A DNA stretch of 64,000 nt, from NCBI RefSeq assembly GCF_015477355.1, contig NZ_JADLRJ010000009.1, forward strand, positions 186,001-250,000, in the 5' to 3' direction. Numbering within the stretch: the stretch's first letter is position 1; each line of letters opens with the position of its first letter. The position numbers and the translations under genes were made by a program. This document shows positions 10,001-20,800 of the stretch, in pieces. Below the pieces are notes generated by a model. The model saw nothing but the letters and a program-made list of their open reading frames with translations, made no database searches and had not been told where the DNA came from. Source of the stretch: Nocardia blacklockiae. GTDB taxonomy: Bacteria; Actinomycetota; Actinomycetes; Mycobacteriales; Mycobacteriaceae.

Positions 10001-10266
10001 ACTCGTTGTGCCACGGCGACTTCGGCAGTCTGGAGCTGGCCGTGACCGTCGCCGCCGAACGAGCCGACGACGCACTGTGGCATCGCCTTCGCCGGCATGC
10101 CGCCGCCGTCGTCGACGACATCACCCGGAACGGCCACCGCTGTGGTCTCTATCGCGACCTCGAGGTGCCGGGGCTGTATACGGGGCTCGCAGGGATCGGG
10201 TACGGGGCGATGCGCGTGTGCGGGTTGGCGGGCGGACCCGTACCGCTCATCGGTCCCGCTCGCTGA
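7090..10266 (+). CDS. lanM: Class II lanthipeptide synthetase LanM
   Basis: 1058 residues from GTG at 7090, the usual LanM length. The N-terminal dehydratase has GDLH (D249, H251), YKPR (K271), HANDISAEN (D346, N351) and IDLET (D363), at nearly the same positions as the phosphorylation/elimination residues known in CylM. The C-terminal LanC-like cyclase has the zinc ligands C929 (WCHG) and C974-H975 (CHGD). It phosphorylates and eliminates Ser/Thr of the upstream peptide, then adds Cys thiols to form thioether rings. No LanT-type protease/transporter follows. No other in-frame start lies near the 5' end; the ribosome binding site is weak, suggesting translational coupling to the precursor. 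Confidence 0.95.
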   Translation: MAGDARAAQEAVDRLTRWRRAVPFEVDESNGTAIPGAVLDGGDLWRLRLSTAGLDEDRLLSLLACPPAEHDAAAAIDTLCRGTSAPGDHRRPFLTATGDLMDRLRGDLAARAREFITRSTYLAEMVPDPDALVAGLVEQGIAAAVDTMLHRSMLAEMARARAARTLIGSTSAQRFDSFTAGFADPDRRRSFYDEYPLLAQRIVVAAELWREATDEFLTRLLTDLPDVLEKLGAPAETGPLVAVTTGLGDLHRGARSVAQLEFASGWKVVYKPRPFGVDAHFQDLVAWINARVDGLALRTVRCLDRGSYGWMEFVESRPCESTGELRAFYRRQGALLALLYVLHANDISAENLIAAGDQPVLIDLETLLQPRLDALRHADRTPAESAATDLVTSSVIHAGLLPSGAAGFADLSGMSLDDGTLSSVRIAHVEAGGTDRMRVRLRQAELPRNRNQPHRVAGTVRLRDYADNVVTGFREVYDVLRRHRAELTAHGGPLAAFRHDEVRVLLRDTSTYGMILGMSFHPRLLRDRWDQEQHLDLLWREVATKPGLAAATESERAALWRCDIPAFAVRVDGTEVLDDRGAVVLDSGVTSGWQVVGELLDRLGEDDLARQIWLIRACLLTNGVRWDQPAVMARDAHTPARAPVENESLLRVAQRVAERLGELAVEDSEHAVWLGVHTSAGTHWEVGVVGPDLYSGGLGIALFLAHYAEISSDTTHRDRARRAVAAALRQIERGRLAHGGGELGLLGLGGAVYALSELGALWQRDELLWAAIVLAKSMPRLAEADEEFAVLDGCAGALLGLGALARAGRGGAIRDIVRGVADRLVTSQGTVAAAWLPRRMRELGIVHRPLAGYGHGASGVASALATASEILGDTGYLDAALRAVRYERTLFDSERGNWRDIRALPDTAGITVERRGDWAGTEGNSIAWCHGAAGIGLARLHLLRHCERADLRAELDTALETTLRGGFGNGHSLCHGDFGSLELAVTVAAERADDALWHRLRRHAAAVVDDITRNGHRCGLYRDLEVPGLYTGLAGIGYGAMRVCGLAGGPVPLIGPAR

Positions 10267-10554
10267 ATCTTATTCGGCATATCGACCTCGAGAGCCACGG
10301 AGTTCCGTTGACGAGTGCTGCGCTGTTGCGCAATCGGATTACGTACGGGATTTACCGATGTCTCGGAGGTACGTAGGTAATCAAGCTGGGAGGGTGGGTT
10401 TCCGCCCTGGCGGCGCCGTGTGGTGTCGCTCCCGAGAGAGAGAACGGTCGTTGCCGGACAACAGCTTCGCCGACTCGCAGCGGAAGTGTCGTCGCATGAC
10501 CAGAGTGCGGGGGCACGGCGGGGCGTGCGCCGGTGGCGCAGGCGGGGAGCAGCG

Positions 10555-12354
10555 ATGAGCGGGTCGATGTGGGTCGATCCGCAGCATTTGCGTGCGCGGG
10601 GTGTGGCGTTCGGGGTGATCGGTGATGAGGTCGAGCGGGTGTCGGAGCGGTTGGATCAGGCGCTGGCGCGGGAAGGAAAGTGGTGGGGGGACGACGAAGC
10701 AGGCGTTGAGTTCGAGAAATCGTATGCGGGAGACGCCGAGCGGGCGATCGCCGCGCTACGGGAACTGGCGCGGGCCCTGCGCGGATTCGGTGGTCAAGTG
10801 GCGGCCGCCGCCGACACGGTCGAGGAAGCGGACCGCGTCGGGCGGCAGGCGATCGAGCACGGGGTCGGTTTCGATCCGGGGCTGCCGTACTCCGGGCCGG
10901 TGCCGGCCGAGGCCCGAAACACTGCGCCCGCGGCGGCCGGGTCGACGCCCGCGGAGGCCGTACGCGCGGCTTCGATGACGCAGCCGGAACCGCTGATCGC
11001 GCATGGCGGGGGGACCGGAGCGACTCTGTATCGGCCCACCGGGGGCGGTGAATCGCGGCCGGACGCGTCCGGCGCTGCGAAGGGCCATGCTCCCGGCTCG
11101 GCGAACGGAGATACGGGTCACGCTCCGAGCGATACGAGGGGCGGCGCGAGTGGTGAGTCCGGGGACGCTGTCAGTGGCGGGACCACGGGCAGCGCCGACC
11201 GCAAGGCAGGGGGTCCCGATGACGACGCCGCAGGCCGAGAACCGGGCGGTACCCCTGGTATCGGGGCGGGCGGCACTGCGGGCCGCCGCGCGAGTGGCGT
11301 GGCGGATGGCGAAAGGAACGGGCCTAACGGCGCACCCGGCCGGTCGGCAGTCGCCGCGCCGGAAGGCGCTGCCCGCCAAGCCGATACATCGCCTGCATCG
11401 AACGCCTCGGCACCGACCACGAGCGTGCCGCCCGGCGGACGGAACCGGCGTCCCAGCGGGGTGAGCGTGCGCGCGGATCGGAAGCCGCCCGGAACGCCGT
11501 GGTCTGCGAGCGACGGCACCGCCGGCGGATCGACACCCGCCCGGGGGCTGGCGCGCGGAGCCGCAGGCGCGCCTCCCTCCGACCGGAACTCGAGCCGCCC
11601 CGAAGCGGGCACCGGCGCGGACGGAAGAGACCGTGCGCCGACTTGGGCTCGACGACCGGCCGAGGCGGAGACCGCGCTTGCCCGGGCGGCCCGCGCACTG
11701 GGCCATCGGCACGCCCTGGCGGTCTCGGGTTTCGACGGTCCGGAACTGGACGCGGTCGTGGTCGGTGAGTTCCTCGCCGCAGTCGACGACGTGCTGGCCC
11801 GGTGGCCCGTGATAGCCGTTCGTCGTGTCGCGGTCGCATCCCTCGGTGCTTCGGCGGTTGTCCGCGTTGCCTTGGAACAGGCTTCCGACTCCGAGGCACC
11901 CGGTTGGTACGTCACTCTCGACGAGGACGCGGCCGCCGACCCCGGCCTGCTGGAGGAGATGCAACGCGCCCGGCACCGGCCGGGTGCCGCTGTTGCGCAC
12001 GCCGACGAGCGCCCGGTCTACGCGGCAACCGTTCGGGAATTCGGGCGCGCCTTGGACCTCGCGGGTGGCGAGCAGGCGCGCGGGCGGGCGCAGCGCTGCC
12101 TGATCGGTGAGTACTTGCGCGGCGGTAACCGCGCGGCCGGACTCGGTGCCGTGGTAGCCGGATACAAGCGGTGGCGTGATCAGCTGAGCGGCGCGAGTTT
12201 CGACCGCGGCCGCTTCGATCCGGGCGCGGCGCTCGCCGACGCCTTCACGGACGTGATGCTCAACGGGGACAGCGCTTCCGAACCCGCCAAGACGCTGTGC
12301 GGTCTGCTCACCGACACCGTGGCCGTCGCCGCAGGACCCGGAGACCGGTTGTGA
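10555..12354 (+). CDS. WXG100-like protein with degenerate metallopeptidase-like C-terminus
   Basis: 599 residues; the ATG at 10555 follows GGGGAG. Residues about 1-100 are a helical hairpin with a WWG turn (KWWGDDEAG), as in WXG100/ESAT-6-like type VII substrates. Residues about 115-385 are a Gly/Ala/Pro/Thr/Arg-rich linker. The C-terminal about 210 residues end in VREFGRALDLAGG, then GEYLRGG, then LADAFTDVMLNGDSASEPAK. This order resembles zinc-peptidase-like domains of polymorphic toxins in which HEFGHALD is followed by an A(D/E)xFADV glutamate helix; here both histidines of HExxH are Arg. It is first in a tight operon with the 480-aa partner (30 bases) and the giant gene. Likely secreted or a secretion partner; catalytically dead as a zinc peptidase. 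Confidence 0.78.
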   Translation: MSGSMWVDPQHLRARGVAFGVIGDEVERVSERLDQALAREGKWWGDDEAGVEFEKSYAGDAERAIAALRELARALRGFGGQVAAAADTVEEADRVGRQAIEHGVGFDPGLPYSGPVPAEARNTAPAAAGSTPAEAVRAASMTQPEPLIAHGGGTGATLYRPTGGGESRPDASGAAKGHAPGSANGDTGHAPSDTRGGASGESGDAVSGGTTGSADRKAGGPDDDAAGREPGGTPGIGAGGTAGRRASGVADGERNGPNGAPGRSAVAAPEGAARQADTSPASNASAPTTSVPPGGRNRRPSGVSVRADRKPPGTPWSASDGTAGGSTPARGLARGAAGAPPSDRNSSRPEAGTGADGRDRAPTWARRPAEAETALARAARALGHRHALAVSGFDGPELDAVVVGEFLAAVDDVLARWPVIAVRRVAVASLGASAVVRVALEQASDSEAPGWYVTLDEDAAADPGLLEEMQRARHRPGAAVAHADERPVYAATVREFGRALDLAGGEQARGRAQRCLIGEYLRGGNRAAGLGAVVAGYKRWRDQLSGASFDRGRFDPGAALADAFTDVMLNGDSASEPAKTLCGLLTDTVAVAAGPGDRL

Positions 12355-12384
12355 CAGTGCGTAACTCGACAATGAGGTGGTCCG

Positions 12385-13827
12385 ATGAAGTCCTCCGACG
12401 CCGAAGACGCCAACACGGACGAAGCGCCCACGCCGACCGTGGACGACGAGATGCTGCGGTCGGCGCAGGCGATCGCGGCGGAGATCGCCGCGGTCGGCCC
12501 GCCCGGATGGCAGTCTCTGGCAGCGGGTTTCGCGCTCACGGTCGCGGCGGAGGCTGTCGACATCGTGTTCACCGTGGACGGCCGTTCCGTGCGGATGGAC
12601 CCGCCGGAGGCGATACTCACCTCGGCACGGCGGCTGCGGGAGCTGTCGGCCCGGCTCGAGTACGGGCCGTGGTGGCGGCTGCTGGTGTGGTCCTCGGAGG
12701 CAGGGGAGCCGGAATTCGGGTACGACTACGGCGATGAGCCGTTTCCGGAAGGTCAGCTGTTCGCCCCGGAGGTGTACCGTGCCGACCTGGAAGCTTTTCC
12801 GCGCGAACGGCTTCCGGTGTGGCTGGCCGCGTACATCGGCCACGGTGACCGGCAGACGCGCAGCCCGCGGTCGGCGGTGCTCGCGGTGCGCGCCGATCGG
12901 GCCGCCGGGGTGCGGGCGGAGACAATGGAGAACCAATTGCCGGATCTGCCGGTGATGTGGGCGCGGTGGGCCGTGCTGTCGGCGGCGTTCGTCGCGGTCG
13001 GATCCGCGCTGGGGCCGCGCATGCTGCCGTCGCTGGGCTGGTTCGAGAGTTCCCGGCGGGCCGGGTCGACCCTGTACGTGCTGCCGGGCGGGCGGGCGGT
13101 GCTGTCGGGCGGAGTGTGGAACGCACCGGAATTGGATGCGGTGTACAACGAGGGCGCGCCGATGCCGAACCACTATGCGGGAGCGCCGGAGTGGGTGGCC
13201 GATCCGGTGCTCAACCCGCGGGCGGCGACGGGCATGCTGTCGTTCTGCTATTGGTGGGACGAGGGCAGGTGGTGCCGTGGCGAGTCGCCGTCGGCCGACC
13301 GGTGCGGTACCGCGGTGCCCGGGGTGTGGACGGCCGATACCGTGGTCGACGTGGTGCTGGGTCTGCTGCCCGACCGCGACGACGAGGGCAGGCGCGCCGC
13401 CGCCGAGGCACTGGTGTCCGCTGCGCAGGCGGGCATCGTCACGCGGGCGGCGGTCTCGGCCGTGTTCGGCGAGGACGATGTCGACATCGAGGCCGCGCTG
13501 TACCAGTTCTCCATCGCGGGTGTGACGGCACGGGAAGTGCCGCAGGCTGTTTCGGCGAGCGAGGCGGTCGACCGGGTGCGCACCTACATCCTCGATCGCG
13601 GTCTGGATACGACCGGCTATCCCCTCGACCGACTGACCGCCGACCGCGTCGACGTCGGCTGGATGGTGTACGTGCCGGTGCCGCGCGGCGAGATCGCGAT
13701 CGGCCGGGCGATCTTCTATGTCGCGGACGACGGTGTGGTGGAGCATTCGACGTCCTCGGTGGCGCCGTCGGTGTATGTGGCCGGTTTCGAGGAGCGGTAC
13801 CGGCGTCGGCAGGGGGCACTGACCTGA
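12385..13827 (+). CDS. Unrecognised 480-aa partner of the WXG/giant-toxin cassette
   Basis: 480 residues; GAGGTGG precedes the ATG by 5 bases. There is no signal peptide. Two regions look like globular adaptor or immunity folds: residues about 70-150 with YGPWWRLLVWSS, GYDYGDEPFP and RLPVWLAAYIGHG, loosely like YezG/DUF600-type immunity proteins, and the C-terminal about 60 residues ending in IFYVADDGVVEHSTSS. A middle segment holds WNAPELDAVYNEGAPMPNHY and YWWDEGRWC. It lies 30 bases after the WXG-like gene and 25 bases before the giant gene, the place where type VII effector adaptors or immunity proteins often sit. I cannot assign the family firmly. Confidence 0.7.
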   Translation: MKSSDAEDANTDEAPTPTVDDEMLRSAQAIAAEIAAVGPPGWQSLAAGFALTVAAEAVDIVFTVDGRSVRMDPPEAILTSARRLRELSARLEYGPWWRLLVWSSEAGEPEFGYDYGDEPFPEGQLFAPEVYRADLEAFPRERLPVWLAAYIGHGDRQTRSPRSAVLAVRADRAAGVRAETMENQLPDLPVMWARWAVLSAAFVAVGSALGPRMLPSLGWFESSRRAGSTLYVLPGGRAVLSGGVWNAPELDAVYNEGAPMPNHYAGAPEWVADPVLNPRAATGMLSFCYWWDEGRWCRGESPSADRCGTAVPGVWTADTVVDVVLGLLPDRDDEGRRAAAEALVSAAQAGIVTRAAVSAVFGEDDVDIEAALYQFSIAGVTAREVPQAVSASEAVDRVRTYILDRGLDTTGYPLDRLTADRVDVGWMVYVPVPRGEIAIGRAIFYVADDGVVEHSTSSVAPSVYVAGFEERYRRRQGALT

Positions 13828-13852
13828 TTCGGGTCGAGGCGATGGGTGCTGA

Positions 13853-14810
13853 GTGGGGGCCGTGGTGAGCGCGGCGTTGCAGCTGCTGTCCGAGCTTCCG
13901 GCGCCGGTGCAGGCGGTGGTGTTCGGCGGTGAGGTGCCGCGCATGGACACCGATGCCGGGCGTAGGACGAGTGCCGAATGGCGCGCGGCCAGTGCGGAAT
14001 TGGAGCGGCTGACACAGCGGCTCCAGGAGGAGATCGCCGCACTGCCGGAGGCCGCGCGCGAGGCGCTCGGCAGCCGGATCGCCGGTGTCGCGGCGTCATT
14101 GCGCACCGGCACCGCGGGCTGCGGCCAATACTGCGCGCACATGGCCGACTACACCGACAGCAGCACCGCCGACACCGACAAAGAGGTGTACACCATGTAC
14201 GCCTTCGGCCTGATGACGGTGTATCAGCTGTTGCTGGCCGGGGGTTGGCATCCGTTGCGGGCGATGCAGGTGCTGTCGAAGGCGCGGTCCGTGCATCTGT
14301 CCCGCTTCGCGGCATTCGTTGCCGAGCGGGCGGGTGCGGGTGCCGCCGCGGTGGCCGAGCGCGTGGGCCTGCTGACCTTGCAGGTCGGCGGGTTCGCGGC
14401 GCTGACCGGCGGCGTCGACCTCGGTGTGCAGGTGGGGCAGATGCTCGGGCTTCTGGACGGGCACCGCGAGCAGGTGGATTGGCATTCGGTCGCGACGTCG
14501 GCGGTGGCGGGCGCCGGCGCGGGCATCGGCGGCGTGGTGGGCGGGCGCGTCGCGCATGCGATTGTGCCGCAAGCGAGTTCGGCGCTGCTGGGACGCGCGG
14601 TGGTGGCCGCCACGGCGGGGGTGTCGGGTGTCATCGGTGGCGCGGCGGCGGCCGCCGGGATGAGCGGGCGGTTCGAGGTGACCTTGTCGGCGCTGGCGAG
14701 TGGGGCGGCGGTGGGTATGGCCGCGGCGCACGCCCAGGCGCGGACGCACGCCGAGGGCGCGCCGCCCGATTTCGCCGAAGGTGTATCGCGCGATCTTGCC
14801 GAGGGGACGA
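13853..14810 (+). other. Giant protein: CpnT/WXG-like N-terminal domain (residues 1-320)
   Basis: The opening (LSELPAPVQAVVFGGEVP, then AEWRAASAELERL) follows the pattern of the N-terminal domain of CpnT-like WXG proteins: Leu-Pro, a WP/EVP turn, then helices with AxxW. After about residue 110 come several Gly/Ala-rich hydrophobic helices (about 120-150, 176-205 and 218-300) that could insert in a membrane or pack as a helical bundle. Known CpnT N-termini act in export or as a channel. Confidence 0.6.
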
Positions 14811-17800
14811 TTCCCGACGGGCTCGCGACGGATCGCCTCACCCAGGAAGTGCGAGAGTACGGTGCGCGCGCCGGGGCGGAAGCGGCGGAGTACCGGCGGA
14901 TGCACGGTTTGCGGGAACAGGAACTCGCCGAGACCCGGGCGGACGCCGGAACCGAGAACAGGGCCTCTGTCGGTGACACCGCGAGTGCGCCCCGCGCCGA
15001 CGCGGCCGAGCTGGCTCGGCGGATCGCGGACCGGGACGCGGCGCGAGCCGAGTTGGCGCACGCGCTGGACATGACGCCGGAGGAACTGCGCTCCTGCGGA
15101 CGGCCCGCTCTGGAAAAAGCTGTCGGAGAGGTGGATTCGTGGCTGCGCTCCCTCGGTCACGAAGGCTGGTCCCGATTGGATCCCGCGATTCGCGACGGCG
15201 TGCTCGGCGAACTGAACCAGCGAGTGGCGGCCCGCGCCCGCGCCATCGCGGTGGGCGAACAGGATTCGGCGTCGGTGCACGAATGGCTGCGGCAGAAGGG
15301 TCTCGCGGAGCCCGCGCCTGACGGTGGCCCGGCGCAGTGGTCGGCGGTGCGGCGGATCGCTGAGGCGCACCAGGCGGAGCACGTGATTCGTGTGCTGGAC
15401 GCGTTCGAAAGGTACGGGGCCGCCGACGCGGAGGTCGGCGTCCTCGATCGCCATGCGACGGACACCGCACCCCAAAGTGCCACGGCTGCTGGCGAAAACG
15501 CGAGCCGCGCCGTGGGGACAGGTCAAGGCCCGGATCGTGCTGCGAACGTGGGCGAGAATGCGGGCCGTGCCGCGGGTGCCGAGGAGCGTGCGGGTCTCTC
15601 CGCGGGTGCAGGTGAGAGTGCGGATGGCTCGGCGAACGCGGGGCAGCAGGCGGAAAACCCCACCGGCGCAGGTGAGAACGCGAGCCGCGCCGTGGGTGCA
15701 GGTCATAGGGGGGATGGCTCGGGGAGTGCAGACGAGTACGCGGGGCGTGCCGTAGGTGGGGATGCGGGCGAGGGTCGCTCCGTGGGGACCGGGGCGAGGG
15801 ATGGCGTGGTGGTCGGTGAGCGAACCGGTGTTGTGGCGTCGGACGGGGTCGGCCTTCGGTCGGAGGGTGAGGCTCGTGCGGCGAAGATGGATTCGGATGC
15901 GCTGGAGCGGTCGGTTCAGGAGTTGGGGGTCAAGGAGGGGGCGGAGGCGGTTGCGCGGGCGCGGGCTGCGGATTTTGCAGTGCTGCAACGGGAGTCGGTG
16001 CGGTCGGGGGCCGCGCTGGCGGAGTGGCTGGGTTTGTCGGATACCGAATTCCATTCGATGACGCCGTCGCAGTTGCGGGCGGCGGTGGAGCATTGGGTCG
16101 GGCGTGTGGAAGGGTCGCCCGAGTTGGGTGCGCAGGCGCGGCCGCATGCGGGCAAGCTGATCGGGGATGAGGTGCGCCGCGCCGTCGAAGCCGACAAGAG
16201 CAGTGGTCGTGCGCTCGTCGGTGGCGATGAATTGCCTGCGGCGCAGGCGGTTCCGGGAGAGTTGCTGGGCAGGTTGCGGGAGTGGGTCGGAGGGGACACG
16301 GCCGCTCTGGAGCGGTGGACCGACGCGCACGCCACCCTCGACCGCATGCTGTCGTCCCCGAACACGCTGCTGCGGTTGGATGCGGGCGAGGCATCCGCCC
16401 CGGTGAGCCCGACACTGCGCCGCGCACAGCACTTGTACGAACTCGAGTTGGCGGAAACGGCAGCGACAGACGGCACGGCCCTGACACCCGAGGCTGCGCG
16501 GGCGCTGGCGGCGGCGGGCCTGCCCCTCCCAGCTTCGTCGCACTCGGCACACGGGGATATGTCCGCCCTGTCACCCGCAGCGGTGGATGCGTTGGCGGCG
16601 GCGGGTTTACGGCCGTCCCTCCCGGGAGCGGGCCACGGCGGCTCATCCGCCCTGACGCCTGCGGCGGCGGAGGCATTGGCTGCGGCGGGTCTGCGACCTT
16701 CGGCACCGCCCGAGGCGGCGGCCGGCGGTGGCGGGAAAGGCGATGGTACGAGCCCCGTTCCAGACCAGACGGCTCCTGGACGCGAAATCGGCGGCACCCG
16801 AGGGCCGGGGAATGCGGACCGCGTGCATCCTCCGGAGGGCGAGGGTGGCGGTACCACGCTCACCCCTGCGGCGCGTGATGCGTTGGCGGCAGCGGGGCTG
16901 CGGCCGTCGGCGGATGCGTCTGCGGGGAGTTCTGGCGAGCAGACTGCGGCGGGGGGAGCGAAGAACGATGGCACAGGGCGATATTCGGCCCCCGACTCCA
17001 CCTCCGCGCCGGAATCCTCGCCCGCCGGTAGGTCGAATCGCGGTTCGGTGCAGGTTCTCGAACAGGAGGCAGCTGCCCAGTCGGCACCTGTCGATCCGGT
17101 GAAGGAAGCCGCGCTGGCCGACGCTCGGGAATCGTATCGGCGGGAGGTCGACGAGACCCAGCGGGCGGGTGAATCGTCCCGGGGCACACCGTTGTCGGGC
17201 GAGTCCGCGCCCGCTCCGCATACCGGGCCGGCCGAGGCCGCTGCGGATACTTCTACTGGGCCGGCTGAGGCTGCTGCGGATGCTTCTGCCGGGCCGGCCG
17301 CGACCGCTGCGGATACTTCTACCGGACCGGCCGAGGCTGTTGCGGATGCTTCTGCCGGATCGGCCGAGGCTGCTGCGGATGCTTCTGCTGGACCGGCCGA
17401 GGCTGCTGCGGATACTTCGACCGGACCGACCGCGACCGCTGCGGATACTTCTGTGGAAACGGCAGGACCGGAGGTCGCGCGGAATTCGTCCGCGCCGGGA
17501 ACCGCGACTGCTGCGGCTCACCCGGTTGATCCTGCCGATGCACCTGTGCGGCAAGCGAACAACGGCCGCCCGTCGGCGGCCGACCAACGGCCGCTGATAC
17601 CTGGTGCCGCGATGCTGGGTGCTGCCACTGCGGCGGATGACAATGACACCCCGAACGCCGCTGCACCGCAGATGAATTCGATTCCGAACGCGGAATCTAC
17701 CACAGCCGGTGCGACATCGGATTCCGCCGCGCCCGGCTCGCCCTCTGCCGAGGCATTGCCCTCCGACGAGACAGGGACCTCTCACCGCACGGCATCTGAG

Positions 17801-20800
17801 TCCTCCGCCCACACGGCACCTGAGTCCTCCACCCGCACGGCACCGGTCGACCCGGGCGCATCCGGCGGCGTAGCGGCACAGGAGGATCCGGCGGTGGCGC
17901 GGCAGGAGTATGCCGAGGCGACCGCGGCTGTGGCGGAGTTGTTGGGGATGACGCCGCCTGAGCTGCGGGTCTCGGGATGGCGGTTGCTGACGGCGGCGGT
18001 CGACCGGGTGGAGGCCGCGTTGGCGGCGCTGGGCAACCAGGGGTGGGGTGTGCTGACGCCCGACCTGCGGTCCGCGCTGCTGGCGGACTTGGGCGAGGTG
18101 ATCGGGCGAGAACTTCGCGACCAAGGGGACCCGCGCCGAGGAACGGCCGCTGTGCTGGAGTGGTTGCGCGAGAACGACTACGGCCCGGAGGGGACGGCTC
18201 CGCCCACCGGGCAGCGATTCTCGTACTTGCGGCAGCTTGCCGGGGAATACCCCGAGTCACCCGTCGGTCGGCTGGTCGAGGCACTGGACCGCTTCCTGGC
18301 GAGCGATGCGCAGTTCGAAATCTTGTCGCCCGCACCGTCCGAGGAGGCACCGGCGCAGAGCCGACCCGCCGAGGACCCGCGTCCGGCGGAGACCGCGCCC
18401 ACAACCGGGAGACGCAAGCTGGAGCTGGGCGGGTCCGGCTGGCTCGGTTCGCCGCTACGGGCCGAATGGATCCGGTTGGGCATGGCGCGGGCGGCCCTGG
18501 CGTGGGAGCTGGCACGGGAACACGGCCTGGAGTTCGATTACTGGGCACTGCGTCCCGGATCCGCCGAAACCGAGCGACTGCACACCGAACTCGACACCGC
18601 GACAGCGGAATTGGCCGACCTGCTCGCCGTGGATCCCGTAGAACTGAGTCCCGGGCGCATCGAGCAACTCCTGTCGGAATCCACGGCGGACGAACCGGAT
18701 ACCGAGCGCCTCGACGCGATCGCGCACCGATGCCTGCTCCTCTCCGAGCTGCTGGACACAGCGGCGGCCTTCGAGCGAATCCACGCGCGCGCGATGGTCG
18801 GCGGCACCACAAGCGCAGGCCCGGAACGCAATTGGCTGCAACGGTTGATCCGGATGGATTCGGGTGAGCTGAGCCGACGCTGGCAAGCGCTCCGAGCGAC
18901 CCCTGCCCGTGTCCGTGCGCCGGGCATGTCGAGCCGCTACACAGGCCCACCGCCACCCCTGCGCTGCCTGCCGGTGGGCCAATGGCAGAGGGCGAATGAC
19001 GGGTCGGACGATCCGCGATCCCGCGGTGTGACGGCACCCGGGGCGCCTGATGTGCCGCGCCCTCCGACGCCGATCGACTGCGCACCGGTGGTCACGGGGT
19101 ACCTGCTCGAGGAGAACGGCAGCGCGGCCGTGGCGCGGAAGCTCGCGGACACACCGTTGACACCGAGTGCCGACCTCGGCGGAACCACTGTCGCACAGGT
19201 GGAGTCGGTGCTGGGTGGCAGATTCCGGCCGTTCGCGAGCTGGCAGGAACTCGGCGAAGAGTTGGCCGGGATGGCGCCGGGCGCGGCCGCGGTCATCACC
19301 ACCGAGAGCGATCCGGCGCGGGCGGTCGCCGGTCATGGTCACGCCCAGTTGGTGTTTCACGACCGTGCGCAGCCCGGCGTGGTCAAGATACGCGACCCGG
19401 AGAAGAACGACGGCGCGAAGCAGGTGTTCGAACCCGCGAAGCAGCCGTCGGGTGTGCGCAAGTTTCTGGTCGTGCTCGACGCATCCGGCAACGTGGTGCG
19501 CAGACCCGCGCGCGAGCCGGGAAGCGTTGTGCGAGGGCGCACCCCATTGCTCGCGATGGCGGGCACCGACGAGCGCGACGACACGCCGCCGCCGTCCGCC
19601 ACCGCGCACGAGCCGCCGCGCCCGCTCGAGGCGACTCTCGCCGCCCTCGGCAGACTCTCGAAAGAGGTTGTCGTTGTGGGCAGTACAGCGATGTCTGTCG
19701 TGTTCCCCGGTGTGATGCGCCTGCCGAACGACACGGACGTCTCGGTGTCGGAAGAGGGGTTTCGGCACCTCCGTGCGCAGGGGTGGTCGGAACAGCGATT
19801 CTCGGATGGCTTCGTTGTGCTCACCAACGGTGAGATCGAGGCCTCCGTCGGGCGCAGCGGCGTCTCCCACGAGGACTTGGTCGCGCGCGCGTGGCGAACC
19901 GAAAGCGGCATACAAGTCGCGGGACTGTCCGACATCACCGCGGCGAAATGGCGGCGAGGCCTGCCGAAGGATTTCCGCGACCTGGACCGGATCCGGTCGG
20001 TGCTACTCGATCGGGAGCGAATTCCCTTGCCGGAATTCGTGCTCGGCCGCCAGATACGGAAAGTTCGAGCGACACTGCCCGAATGGGTCCTCGAACATCC
20101 GTACGCGCCGGTGGCGGTGCGGCTCGCCGCCGACGGGATGTACGCGGTGAACGCGATGTACGGCGACCCGGAGGTCGGTGCGATCCTGCAGATCGTCGGC
20201 GAGTGGGAGCGGCCCGAATTCCTTGTTCCGGCGTCGTATCACAACGGGTTCGGACTCGTAGACGACCTGCGGCGGCTGCAAGATCACATGGAGAATATCC
20301 GGGCCGGCGCTCTGGACCGTCTTCTCGCCATGGCGGCTGATGCCAACAGCGACCTGAAGTTCGGCGGCGGCCGGATGTCGGACCGACCGGAGGCATACGA
20401 CGAACTGGTGTCGGCGACGATCCTGCGGCAGCGGGCGCTCGCACTAGCGCCGGAGGCACGGGACGAAGCGCAATTGCTGTTCGAGGCCGTCGAGAACACC
20501 GCGTTCGATCAAGCTACCGGGGAGCAGCGAGGGCGATTCCATCCGAATCCGGTGGTGCGCGCCGTATGCGGCATAGATCTGCAGCATTTGTCCGAGTACG
20601 ACGCTTTGGCCGTAGCGAGCTCGTTGGCGCCCGAAGACCTCGCCTCCCGCCGTACGGCCAAGTTCTATGCCCAGATCTACAGCCGTGCACTGATCCAGAC
20701 ATCGGCTCGCATCACGTCCCTGGCGGAGGCCGCGCAGTTTCTGCACGAGAATCGCGACCTGCGCCCGATCATGGACAACGGTGAGCCCGCAGATCTCAGC

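Noticed and set aside
10756-14142. 1128-codon open frame on the minus strand
   Set aside because: Arg/His/Pro/Gly-rich antisense shadow of the WXG, partner and giant genes; no recognisable motifs and no ribosome binding site.
15488-17455. CRISPR array
   Set aside because: The repeats are contiguous in-frame coding units of 30 or 33 bp with no unique spacers.
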